From NCBI RefSeq assembly GCF_007004725.1, contig NZ_ML660164.1, positions 124,001 through 188,000 on the forward strand: a DNA stretch of 64,000 nucleotides. The letters are read 5' to 3'. Made by a program: the position numbers and the translations under genes. Below, in pieces: positions 9,012 to 16,857 of this stretch (positions are counted from its first letter, which is position 1; every line of letters starts with the position of its first letter). The notes under the pieces are model-generated. The model saw nothing but the letters and a program-made list of their open reading frames with translations, was not told the DNA's origin and searched no databases. Source of the DNA: Aliikangiella coralliicola (GTDB lineage: Bacteria; Pseudomonadota; Gammaproteobacteria; Enterobacterales; Kangiellaceae).

Positions 9012-10175
9012 ATGGCGAATAATCTAAAAACTATATCAATTTCTTCAAACGAATCTTTACAATCTATAGAAGATTTTATTGAAAAAGTAAGTTCAGGAAC
9101 TCAATATAAAATAAGGCTTCCGTCGCGCCTAAATACTCGTGGAGCCTTGGGGATTGAGGTCGCAGTTATCCAACTGATTGGAACTTGGTTGAAGAGTTCG
9201 AAATATAAAAAAATACTTCATAGTTATCAGAGACCTCAGCCAGAGGATTTTAAAGGTTTGTGTTCTACAATTTATGGAATTGCGGGACTGTCGCTTGTTG
9301 ATGAAGTTTGGGATATCGAAAAGTCATACGTAAATAAAGGGCTGGCGTTAGAGGAGGCGAAGCTCAGCATTGAAAAATTAAGAAATAAGAAGTTTGAGGA
9401 AAGCTTTACTAGCCGATATTTTGGTATCCCATGTATAAAAACTCCGAGCTACGATAGAGAGTTTGATATGCCAGTGTACAATAAGAAAAAAGGGGATGCC
9501 GAGGTAATAGAGAGCGGGCCGTTTGAAAGTTTACTTAAAGGCGTTTTAGATTATGTGATTGGTGGAAAGAGCAGGGTAAAGAGGTTAAATAATAGAATTG
9601 GGGTGGGAGAATTATCTGAGTTGCTTTGGGAATCGTTCAAAAACACCCATGATCATGGCCGAATTGAAGAGAATGGAAATGAATTGTCATCGAATTTCAG
9701 AGGAATGATTGTTCAACAACAAGATTTAACAAGTGAGTATTTCGATATTTGGTGTGGAGACAAACCTACTCTTAAACAAAAACTGTTCAGAGAAAGCTGT
9801 TTTTCAAAAAATATGAAAAGCCATATATTGGATATATCAGTTGTAGATTTAGGAGCCGGAATCATAGAGTTGGCAAAAGTTAAGTCCAGGCTTGAGGATA
9901 GCAAAGAAATCTTACTTTGGTGCTTAGAGGATGGAAAGTCTAGATTGTCTGGAAGCAGTAGAGGAGAAGGTTTTACTAAAATTCTAAACAAAGTGGCTGA
10001 AAATAAGGGGTGGATAAGAATTCGAACTGGAAATCTATTACTTGAAAAAACCTTTCATGGTACCAGTCAAGGAATAGATATATCTGATATAGTAATTGTG
10101 GGAAATAGAGTAGCGGGGACATCTTTACATATTTCGATTCCTTTAAATAACAATACAAACAAAGGGGAGTGTTAG
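9012..10175 (+). CDS. GHKL-type ATPase (HATPase_c fold), first gene of a putative two-gene defence module
   Basis: A 387-residue protein whose C-terminal half carries the Bergerat ATP-fold boxes: N-box E207-xxx-N211-xxx-H215 (ESFKNTHDH), G1 box DLGAGI at 279-284, a G2-like GSSRGEGF at 314-321 and a G3 GT at 369-370. There is no DHp/H-box and no transmembrane segment, so it is not a classical sensor kinase. The first 190 residues are unrecognised and helical in character. Its stop is one base from the next ATG, implying translational coupling. It follows hsdR by 36 bases on the same strand. Role unknown; Hsp90/MutL/Morc-like conformational ATPase activity is an inference from the fold. Confidence 0.7.
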   Translation: MANNLKTISISSNESLQSIEDFIEKVSSGTQYKIRLPSRLNTRGALGIEVAVIQLIGTWLKSSKYKKILHSYQRPQPEDFKGLCSTIYGIAGLSLVDEVWDIEKSYVNKGLALEEAKLSIEKLRNKKFEESFTSRYFGIPCIKTPSYDREFDMPVYNKKKGDAEVIESGPFESLLKGVLDYVIGGKSRVKRLNNRIGVGELSELLWESFKNTHDHGRIEENGNELSSNFRGMIVQQQDLTSEYFDIWCGDKPTLKQKLFRESCFSKNMKSHILDISVVDLGAGIIELAKVKSRLEDSKEILLWCLEDGKSRLSGSSRGEGFTKILNKVAENKGWIRIRTGNLLLEKTFHGTSQGIDISDIVIVGNRVAGTSLHISIPLNNNTNKGEC

Positions 10176-10176
10176 A

Positions 10177-12375
10177 ATGTTTGTATTCGATTGCTATTCC
10201 GAGGAAAAGAATTGCTTAGTATTGTTTTTAGGACAATATGATCCGCGATCTAGAGCATCACTATCAAGTGAAATTCAAGAGGCATACAAACAAAGTTTAA
10301 CTCCTGAGGTTATTATATTTTTATATCCTAAATACATTTCTTCTGAAATTTCAGAATTGTTGTTAGATAACAGCTTTATCATTGACATTACTCGGCAAAA
10401 ACACTCTCAGGTTATTTGTGTACATTTCGATAAACATGGCGTGTTAAAAATACAGAAAAACTTGTCTAACGAGGGTAATTCCAATGCGTTACCAGATATG
10501 AAATATTTGTCAAGAGATATCACTAAATATGGATACCGACATCTTTTAGATTTGCGAAAAAATGAAGTTTTAGTGCGCTCTCCTGCTGGTACTATCTTTG
10601 TGAAGCCATCAGGCAAAGAAAAGGAAGAGTTTATCTATGCTTCTGCTCTGGCTAGAAATAGTTGTGAACATCAGTTTTTAGCAATGTCTTTATTAAGCTT
10701 TTTTCCGGCTGATAGAGAAATAGAGTATATCTACATCGATACTGCTAGCATCTCAGCTATTGCAGAATCTTTAACTTATTATTTGTCACGTTTTCAAAAT
10801 ACCAATTGTAAACAAGTTAAATATGAGAGTTTTAGTTCGTATGATGGAATGGATACTCAATGCCCTGATAATACAGATAGTGCCTGGGTTATTATTTCTG
10901 CTTCAGCGAGCATGAGTATGGGAAAGAAAATAGTCAAGTCCTGGCGATTAAACCCTAAACAAGTGATTACAATATTATCGTACCAGTCAACGTTGGCTGA
11001 TACAGAAGACAATATTGGAAATGCGCTTGTTTTTTCAGTTGATGATTATTCAAGTAGAGATGATAAAAGCAAATCTCCAGTTAAAGTACAAGTCCAAGGA
11101 GAGAGTTTTGCAGCCGAAATTTCAACCCCCATACCTATTTTGTTCGGTTTAGCGCACAAACCCAAACTTATTGACAGCGCAATTTATAAATATACAAAAA
11201 AAGGTACTTTTTCGTTGAACAGAAAATCCGTAAGAGTACACGTGGATTATTCAGAGCTCAGAAAGAACTATTTATCTAAAGGAAAGGTTTCCGGAAAGTT
11301 ATTTGAGTGGCTGAATCAAGTTGTAAAGTGGTCAATTCCAAAGAATTTGAAATGTATTGTTATAGGTAATGATGAATCCGACATTATTTTTCTTAAAGAT
11401 GTAAAGCATGTTTTAAAGAACAATGGATTCGAATTGAAGAATATAACTGAAATTCATGCAGATTCACACAGTGAAATGTGCGAGATTGGCGAAGGTGGAG
11501 TGTTAATATTAAGTTCTGCTATCAGCTCAGGACATAACTTTGTAGATGTAAATCGTGCGTTAAGATTGGCTGGACACAAGGGAATGAGGATCTTTGTTAC
11601 CGCATTTACAACGTCTCATACGGTTAAAGAGTTTAATTTGTTTAAGCAAAGTCTAACTCAAGGTTTTAATGGTTTTAGATATGCTTTTTTTACTTATAAA
11701 AAAATAAGCTTAGGAGATAAAAGCATTTCTTCTTGGGAAAGTGAGAAAATGTGGATTACAGGTTTAATAAATGGTGCAAAAGATGAAGAGCCGGGATTAC
11801 ATTATTGGTTGAGTAGAAAAAGTATGTTAGAGAAAGTAGGAACAGGCCTAGATGGAAAAGTAGGTTTGAAGTTCAGTAATTCAACTGGAAAGCTACAGTT
11901 TGCACCTGATTTTGTATTTTGGCCTCCATCTTATGAGGTTGACAAGGTTTGCCATGAGGCAGTTTATATGACTGTTTGCGCTATTCTACAAAACGCTCGC
12001 GACAATTACGTTTCCGGTCAAAAATTAGGTTCAAATATTTATCAACATAGCGTAATAGCTCCAGAAAACTTTGTTAGATTCAATGACTCTCTACTCCAAT
12101 CTTGTATATGGCGAGCCGCGTATCCTTCAGAGTTAGACTACCGACGTTCTGAAGTATTGAGTAATGATTTTCAAAGAATCTTATCTAAAATTATGGTTTC
12201 ATGTAATTCTGAACGAGGAGAGGTTTGTTTAGATTTACTAATCGCAATCGCTCTAAGATGGATAAAGCTCAGTAAAAAAGCATTAAATAAGTTACTAATT
12301 GATGCTGAAGAACATTTAGTGGAGCCGCATGCAAAGTTGCTAGTCGAACAAATAAAATTCGAATTTCAATTATAG
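10177..12375 (+). CDS. Large protein with two degenerate phosphoribosyltransferase-like lobes
   Basis: A 732-residue protein without close relatives that I recognise. Residues 439-463 (GGVLILSSAISSGHNFVDVN) read like the PRPP-loop of type I phosphoribosyltransferases, with the usual acidic pair replaced by Ser-Ser. A second, similar loop lies at 236-255 (AWVIISASASMSMGKKIVKS). Residues 138-152 (AGTIFVKPSGKEKEE) resemble the hood/flap strand of orotate PRTase. The layout suggests tandem PRTase-like folds with lost or altered catalysis, possibly nucleotide sensors. The C-terminal 150 residues are helical and unassigned. It is coupled to the GHKL gene by a one-base gap. The PRTase assignment is pattern-based and needs a profile or structure check. 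Confidence 0.5.
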   Translation: MFVFDCYSEEKNCLVLFLGQYDPRSRASLSSEIQEAYKQSLTPEVIIFLYPKYISSEISELLLDNSFIIDITRQKHSQVICVHFDKHGVLKIQKNLSNEGNSNALPDMKYLSRDITKYGYRHLLDLRKNEVLVRSPAGTIFVKPSGKEKEEFIYASALARNSCEHQFLAMSLLSFFPADREIEYIYIDTASISAIAESLTYYLSRFQNTNCKQVKYESFSSYDGMDTQCPDNTDSAWVIISASASMSMGKKIVKSWRLNPKQVITILSYQSTLADTEDNIGNALVFSVDDYSSRDDKSKSPVKVQVQGESFAAEISTPIPILFGLAHKPKLIDSAIYKYTKKGTFSLNRKSVRVHVDYSELRKNYLSKGKVSGKLFEWLNQVVKWSIPKNLKCIVIGNDESDIIFLKDVKHVLKNNGFELKNITEIHADSHSEMCEIGEGGVLILSSAISSGHNFVDVNRALRLAGHKGMRIFVTAFTTSHTVKEFNLFKQSLTQGFNGFRYAFFTYKKISLGDKSISSWESEKMWITGLINGAKDEEPGLHYWLSRKSMLEKVGTGLDGKVGLKFSNSTGKLQFAPDFVFWPPSYEVDKVCHEAVYMTVCAILQNARDNYVSGQKLGSNIYQHSVIAPENFVRFNDSLLQSCIWRAAYPSELDYRRSEVLSNDFQRILSKIMVSCNSERGEVCLDLLIAIALRWIKLSKKALNKLLIDAEEHLVEPHAKLLVEQIKFEFQL

Positions 12376-12416
12376 TGAGTGATAGAGTTGTAAAAGTTTG
12401 TATTTATAATCAATAA

Positions 12417-12482
12417 ACAATCAATATTAGACACTCTGATTTTAAATTATTTAAACTCAATGAGTTAAAGAACATGTTTTAA
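12417..12482 (+). pseudogene. Fossil of the 3' end of a paralogue of the 87-residue gene downstream
   Basis: The region reads TINIRHSDFKLFKLNELK, followed by a stop. This matches TPANIRHPDFNLFKINRLK near the end of the intact small gene at 12602-12865. An in-frame stop just upstream at 12414 shows that only the tail survives. It indicates a duplicated or replaced copy of the small gene behind the GHKL/PRTase pair. Confidence 0.6.
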
Positions 12483-12552
12483 AATAAAGAGATTAAAAAC
12501 AGAAAACAATGACAACGCTAATTAACGATACTGTTCTTCTATTTTCCGTATT

Positions 12553-12571
12553 ACGGGGTCAGATTCGCTGA
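12553..12571. repeat. Solo RAYT-element terminal sequence
   Basis: The 19 bases ACGGGGTCAGATTCGCTGA are identical to 23474-23492, the left end of the RAYT element, and nearly inverted-complementary to its right end at 24567-24583. There is no transposase here, so this is a solo terminus or a relic of an excised element. Confidence 0.65.
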
Positions 12572-12601
12572 GAGTAATTCTATTTAGTAAACGGAATTTC
12601 A

Positions 12602-12865
12602 ATGGACGAAAAATCATACCTAATACTTGTTTATAATAAGAATGGAGGCCGCTGGAAAGATCGCACGGCAAAGATATGCCAATATAAAAAGGGTGAAAAG
12701 ACAACTGAGATAAAATTTTATGGAAATGAAAAGATCTACTCTTACAGAAACGATAAAGTAGAAGCCTGTACCCCAGCCAATATCAGACACCCTGATTTTA
12801 ACTTATTTAAAATCAACAGGTTAAAGCGGGATGTTTTAATGGAGAAAGTTGCAGAGTCAACATAA
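12602..12865 (+). CDS. Small orphan protein (87 residues)
   Basis: Not recognised. A basic protein (MDEKSYLILVYNKNGGRWKD...) rich in Lys, Tyr and Asn, with alternating beta-like stretches (LILVYNK, EIKFYG, KIYSYR) and no membrane segment or signal peptide. A decayed copy of its C-terminal coding region lies about 360 bases upstream. That suggests it was once under duplication or selection in this island and is a real gene. It starts 31 bases after a solo RAYT terminus. It could be an antitoxin or a small nucleic-acid-binding protein; nothing in the sequence decides this. Confidence 0.55.
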   Translation: MDEKSYLILVYNKNGGRWKDRTAKICQYKKGEKTTEIKFYGNEKIYSYRNDKVEACTPANIRHPDFNLFKINRLKRDVLMEKVAEST

Positions 12866-13039
12866 CCTATCAAGCTGTTTAAAAAAGTGCCAATCAAACT
12901 CGGTTAAGAATGGCGACAAGTGACCAAAAACATTCCCAAGTTTCTAAACCCGCCTGCAAACATTAGACTGCAGAACAATCACCCAAATTTTATCATCCAC
13001 AAGCTACCAACCACCCCAATTTTCAATTATGATACCCCA

Positions 13040-13894
13040 ATGAAAACATCAATCGACCACTTGCCAGAAAACAAACAATCCCAGCTCAAATCGGCTGTTG
13101 AGATTGTTCGAAAATACACCGACCCCGAAATGATCATTCTTTTCGGTAGCTATGCCCGTGGCGAATGGGTCGATGATCTTGACGAAGAAACCATGAATTA
13201 CCGCTACCAGAGCGACTTCGATTTATTGGTGATCACCGAAACGGCAAAACAGGCCGAAAAGGTGGAAGAAAACGGACATATGAATCAAAGCCTGAGAAGT
13301 CGGATCAGAAAAACACCCATCAGCATCATTGCTGAGTCAATCGAGTCGGTTAACTCTAATTTACGCAAGCAACAGTATTTTTTCAGTGATATTAAAAGGG
13401 AAGGCATCTTATTGTTTGATTCAGGTCGTCTTAAACTGGATGAGCCTGCTGAAATTGATGACGTTTTACGAAAAAAATTAGCACAAGAAGATCTGGATTT
13501 CTGGTTTAATAACGCAAATGAATTTTTAATAAACTTTAATGCCGCTTTAAAAAGAAAGAGTTTTAATATCGCCGCTTTTGAACTACATCAAGCCACAGAA
13601 AATCTTCTAGCTACTAATCTCCTAGTGTTTACACACTACAAACCCAGCACCCATGATATCGAAAAACTCTACTCACTAGTCAACAGCTTACACAACGAAT
13701 TTATCACCGCTTTTCCATTAACTACCGACAAAGAACAGAAACTGTTTAAATTGCTACGCCGAGCTTACGTGAATGCCCGTTACAACAAAACCTACACGAT
13801 TAATCAAGAACAACTAGAATGGTTAGCTGAGTGCGTTGAAAGACTCAAAGAGCTGACGAAGAAATTGTGCCGGGAAAAGATTGAGCGTTTTTGA
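13040..13894 (+). CDS. Nucleotidyltransferase (MNT)-HEPN fusion protein
   Basis: I start at ATG 13040 (MKTSIDHLPENKQ); the longer frame from 12920 adds 40 residues of non-domain-like sequence. The N-terminal polymerase-beta-type nucleotidyltransferase shows LFGSYARGEW (G36-S37) and the metal-binding pair in SDFDLLVITE (D59, D61). The C-terminal half is a HEPN-type helical bundle, containing AFELHQATENLL and RRAYVNARYNKTY. In two-gene MNT/HEPN toxin-antitoxin systems the nucleotidyltransferase AMPylates and neutralises the HEPN RNase; here both parts are one chain, so regulation must be intramolecular or the protein acts otherwise. The HEPN RxxxxH motif is not clearly present, so RNase activity is doubtful. 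Confidence 0.82.
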   Translation: MKTSIDHLPENKQSQLKSAVEIVRKYTDPEMIILFGSYARGEWVDDLDEETMNYRYQSDFDLLVITETAKQAEKVEENGHMNQSLRSRIRKTPISIIAESIESVNSNLRKQQYFFSDIKREGILLFDSGRLKLDEPAEIDDVLRKKLAQEDLDFWFNNANEFLINFNAALKRKSFNIAAFELHQATENLLATNLLVFTHYKPSTHDIEKLYSLVNSLHNEFITAFPLTTDKEQKLFKLLRRAYVNARYNKTYTINQEQLEWLAECVERLKELTKKLCREKIERF

Positions 13895-13916
13895 TTTATT
13901 CATGTTACTTGAATAC

Positions 13917-14474
13917 TCATAATAGAGTCGCTAAGTTTTCGGCAGCTAATTTATTGCCAAGCGAAACGGCTTTCAAATAAAAATTTTTAGCTTTCTCTAG
14001 ATTTCTAGGAACGCCTAACCCATGCTGATAAAAATATCCTAAGTTATTCATTGCCATAGGATTGCCTCCGTCGGCTGCTTTTTTATACAGTTGTGCCGCT
14101 GTTTTATAGCTTTTCTTAACGCCAAGTCCATTTTCGTACATCCAGCCTAATTTAGCGACTGCTATTGGGCGTCCGTTTTGCGCCGATTGTTCAATGTATT
14201 TGAAAGCGAGGTCATAGTCTTTTTCTACACATTTTCCATGCTCTAACCAATTTCCATAATTTAGAAGGGCTTTTGGATAATCGAGTTTCACTGCATGTTC
14301 CATTGCAATAACTGCCATTTCGCAATTGCCATTCTTAACTTGTTCTATCGCGAGCTTGTGTATTGAAACAAAGTCGCCATTGGCTATATGAGCTTTAAGT
14401 TGATTTTGCGTATTATTAGAAAAAGAATAAGAACTAAAAAGCAATAACCATGAAATGTAAAAATTTCGTAACAT
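13917..14474 (-). CDS. Secreted Sel1-like repeat protein
   Basis: A 185-residue protein with an N-terminal signal peptide (MLRNFYISWLLLFSSYSFS), followed by three to four Sel1/TPR-type repeats of about 36 residues. The typical cores are AKLGWMYENGLGVKKSYKTA and MNNLGYFYQHGLGVPRNLEK. Such proteins act as periplasmic scaffolds for protein-protein interactions. It is transcribed towards the MNT-HEPN gene, with 22 bases between the stops. The start at 14474 lies directly beside a decayed transposase-derived repeat. Confidence 0.85.
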   Translation of the reverse strand: MLRNFYISWLLLFSSYSFSNNTQNQLKAHIANGDFVSIHKLAIEQVKNGNCEMAVIAMEHAVKLDYPKALLNYGNWLEHGKCVEKDYDLAFKYIEQSAQNGRPIAVAKLGWMYENGLGVKKSYKTAAQLYKKAADGGNPMAMNNLGYFYQHGLGVPRNLEKAKNFYLKAVSLGNKLAAENLATLL

Positions 14475-14496
14475 CGAAATCCCTTGATTTTAATAA

Positions 14497-14725
14497 ACCA
14501 AAATACCAGACAGGCACATTATAGCGAAAGTCTCACATACCACTGAGAAATAATCAACTTTCTAGGCGAAAGTTCCAATGCATCGAAAAATAATCAAACC
14601 AAAAACAGACACTCTGAATTTTACTTCTTAACAAGAGAAGTTGAACAGCTTGTTATTACGTGGCAACTAAAAACAACCGCTCAATATTTTTGATACTTTT
14701 AATCCAAAGCTGTTTTAGGTCTGTT
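14497..14725 (-). repeat. Dispersed island repeat, copy A (decayed Y1-transposase 3' end)
   Basis: This copy shares three blocks with copies at about 18.83-19.09 and 21.13-21.37 kb. One is a terminal block (ACCAGACAGGCACATTATAG, 14503-14522). The clearest is a block at 14646-14725 whose minus strand reads TDLKQLWIKSIKNIERLF. The same peptide is YLKQQWLEGIKNIEGLF in copy B and DLEQL*INDVKNIKRLF in copy C. In copy B it lies downstream of a clear Y1-transposase fossil, so the repeat is best explained as that transposase's C-terminus plus element end. Confidence 0.6.
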
Positions 14726-14734
14726 TTTAAATGA

Positions 14735-15042
14735 CTAACTTCGTTTTAATTTAGCTTTGGCAAGTCAACCAGAAATACTTTGATGCAGTGCAGGATAAGC
14801 ATAGCTGTTAAAATCGGCGTAGTGAAGAAACGTTAATTTGAAATCCCTTTGATATAACTTAATGAGATTTTAAATTTAGGTTATTTATCTTTAGCGCTTT
14901 TTCAACACTGTGTATCAAGGAATAAAGTGGTTTTGGCAGAGTTTCAAATGCTGATTCATGCAAATAAATAGCGCCAGGTAGTTTTTTGCTGCTGGTTAAT
15001 TTTTGAAATTGGCTACTAAATTGTCTAGAATCTAATAAATCA
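14735..15042 (-). pseudogene. Fossil resembling the N-terminus of a DNA-phosphorothioation-associated methyltransferase
   Basis: The minus strand reads KLPGAIYLHESAFETLPKPL in one frame. After a frameshift near 14870 it continues as LYQRDFKLTFLHYADFNSY and AYPALHQSISG, with an in-frame stop. These blocks resemble the N-terminal signature of the putative methyltransferases associated with DNA phosphorothioation (Dnd) clusters. No start, catalytic part or other dnd gene is present. The assignment is from remembered family pattern and is moderate; the presence of a decayed protein-coding segment is clearer than its name. Confidence 0.45.
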
Positions 15043-15096
15043 TTTGTTTATTCGTTGGTTTGACGAATTAACAAAAAGAGCAGGGAACCGAAGAGA

Positions 15097-15798
15097 ATGG
15101 AATCTACCCAAGTTAAAAGCCTCAACGAATTTCACGACGTAATCAATCAAAATAAAAATCAATGGCACTGTTGGTTTTACAGAGGCCAATCTAAAGAAAA
15201 CTATAAACTCACACCCAAAGCCGGAAGAGAACCATTTTTAAGTAAGGCAAAAAATGATCAAGCTTTATTCGAAGCTTGGTATCGACATGCCGTTGGTCTT
15301 CAAGATATTAATCACTTAACTGACTGGGAAGCACTCGCCGTCGCCCAACATCATGGATTAGCGACTCGACTATTAGATTGGTCTTTTAATCCACTCAATG
15401 CACTTTACTTCGCACTATATGGTGGAAGCTTAGAAGTTAACGAAAAAGACAACTGTGTTGTATTTGCACATTATTCAACTGAAGAGTTTGTTGATACAGA
15501 AAACCATCAGTCCCCATTTGACATAAGTGGCATTTGCCGCTTTCGGCCAAACACTGTTTCCCCAAGAATTGCACAACAAGGTGGGATATTTACTGTTCAT
15601 AGCGCACCTCATTTATGTTTAGAAGAGAATTTACATAAAGATGAAAGATTACTGAAAATCATTATTGATAAATCAGTGAAAAAAGAACTATCGCAAGAGT
15701 TATCACACTATGGTGTTAACTCTTTAGGGCTATTTCCTGATTTGGATGGATTGTCTAAGCATATTAATTGGGCGTTTGTGAATTTGGATTACAGTTAA
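15097..15798 (+). CDS. FRG domain-containing protein
   Basis: A 233-residue protein whose whole length is an FRG domain: WFYRGQSKENYKLTPKAGRE (YRG at 28-30) and the second signature QHHGLATRLLDWSFNPLNAL (84-103). FRG proteins are widespread in islands and phages and are often near toxins or defence genes; the biochemical activity is not established. A good ribosome-binding region (GCAGGGAACC) precedes ATG 15097. The next gene follows by 31 bases and is probably co-transcribed. Confidence 0.85.
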   Translation: MESTQVKSLNEFHDVINQNKNQWHCWFYRGQSKENYKLTPKAGREPFLSKAKNDQALFEAWYRHAVGLQDINHLTDWEALAVAQHHGLATRLLDWSFNPLNALYFALYGGSLEVNEKDNCVVFAHYSTEEFVDTENHQSPFDISGICRFRPNTVSPRIAQQGGIFTVHSAPHLCLEENLHKDERLLKIIIDKSVKKELSQELSHYGVNSLGLFPDLDGLSKHINWAFVNLDYS

Positions 15799-15829
15799 AA
15801 ACTGAAGAGAGTTAAACGAGGATAAGATA

Positions 15830-16660
15830 ATGTCGAAAAAAGTCGCTGTTATTACTATTCATGGAATGGGAAATACTGAAAAAGACTATGCTGATGAGCT
15901 TTTCGAAAAGCTTAGAAAATATATTGGTGTTGACAAGAGAAAAGTCCATTTTGGCAGCGTTTATTATCAGGATATTCTCCAGCCCAATGAAGAAAGAGTA
16001 TTTAAAAAGATGAAAAAAGCTGGAATCGACTATAAGAAACTTCGAAGGTTTTTTCTTTATGGCTTTTCAGATGCTGTTGGTCTTGAGCACAAATCACATC
16101 TGACTGACTCTCCTTATTATCAAACACAAGTCAGAATCAGAACATCGCTTTCAGAAGCATTTCAAGCAATGAACAATGAAAGTAACCCTGTTGTATTCAT
16201 ATGTCATTCTTTAGGAGGTCAAGTGCTGAACAATTATATCTGGGATGCTCAAATGCCTAATGCCGGTAGAGGCATATGGAAAGGAAAAACGAAAGACAAT
16301 TCTAAAGAAGATAACTTTCTCCGATTGAAGAGTTTAAATACGCTTTACACGACAGGTTGCAACATACCTATATTTTTAAGCGCTTGGGATGAAGATGATA
16401 TAAAAGCAGTTGCTCATGATTCAAAGGGGTATAACTTCAAATGGCATAACTATTATGATGAAGATGATGTACTTGGTTGGCCCCTTAAGCCATTGAGTTA
16501 TAGCTATAAGAATGCAGTATTCAAAGATCACGAAATCAACGCAGATGGTGGTTTTTTAGGTAAGTTATGGCGGGGATGGAATCCGATGAGCCATGGGGGA
16601 TATTGGACTGATAGAGATTTTACTAAGCCAGTTGCTAGACAAATTAGAACCTTAATTTGA
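15830..16660 (+). CDS. Alpha/beta serine hydrolase
   Basis: A 276-residue cytoplasmic alpha/beta-hydrolase-like protein. It has the N-terminal oxyanion block VITIHGMGN and a nucleophile elbow C125-H-S127-L-G-G (FICHSLGGQVLNNY), with Ser127 as the likely nucleophile. Candidate acid and His residues lie in the last third (SAWDEDD, NPMSHGGYW). There is no signal peptide, so a cellular lipid, ester or thioester is a likelier substrate than an extracellular one. It lies between FRG and nuclease genes, which suggests an effector role in an island module. Substrate unknown. Confidence 0.75.
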   Translation: MSKKVAVITIHGMGNTEKDYADELFEKLRKYIGVDKRKVHFGSVYYQDILQPNEERVFKKMKKAGIDYKKLRRFFLYGFSDAVGLEHKSHLTDSPYYQTQVRIRTSLSEAFQAMNNESNPVVFICHSLGGQVLNNYIWDAQMPNAGRGIWKGKTKDNSKEDNFLRLKSLNTLYTTGCNIPIFLSAWDEDDIKAVAHDSKGYNFKWHNYYDEDDVLGWPLKPLSYSYKNAVFKDHEINADGGFLGKLWRGWNPMSHGGYWTDRDFTKPVARQIRTLI

Positions 16661-16857
16661 AGCTCTTAGTTATTGAGTCTTACTAACGAGGAAATGAATA
16701 CATTACAAATGTTTTGAGTGCCAATAGTTCATTACTGGTTATATATTATCTGAACTACTTAATGTTAGTACTCAAACGAATTGTATCGAGATAGAGAAAT
16801 CCAGATTGCTCTATCTCTTTTGTTGTTCTGAAAAACAATAATCGAAAGGAGTTTCTT

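Noticed and set aside
12920-13039. N-terminal extension of the MNT-HEPN protein
   Set aside because: The 40 residues are Pro/Asn-rich and unlike a domain; the nucleotidyltransferase begins naturally after ATG 13040.
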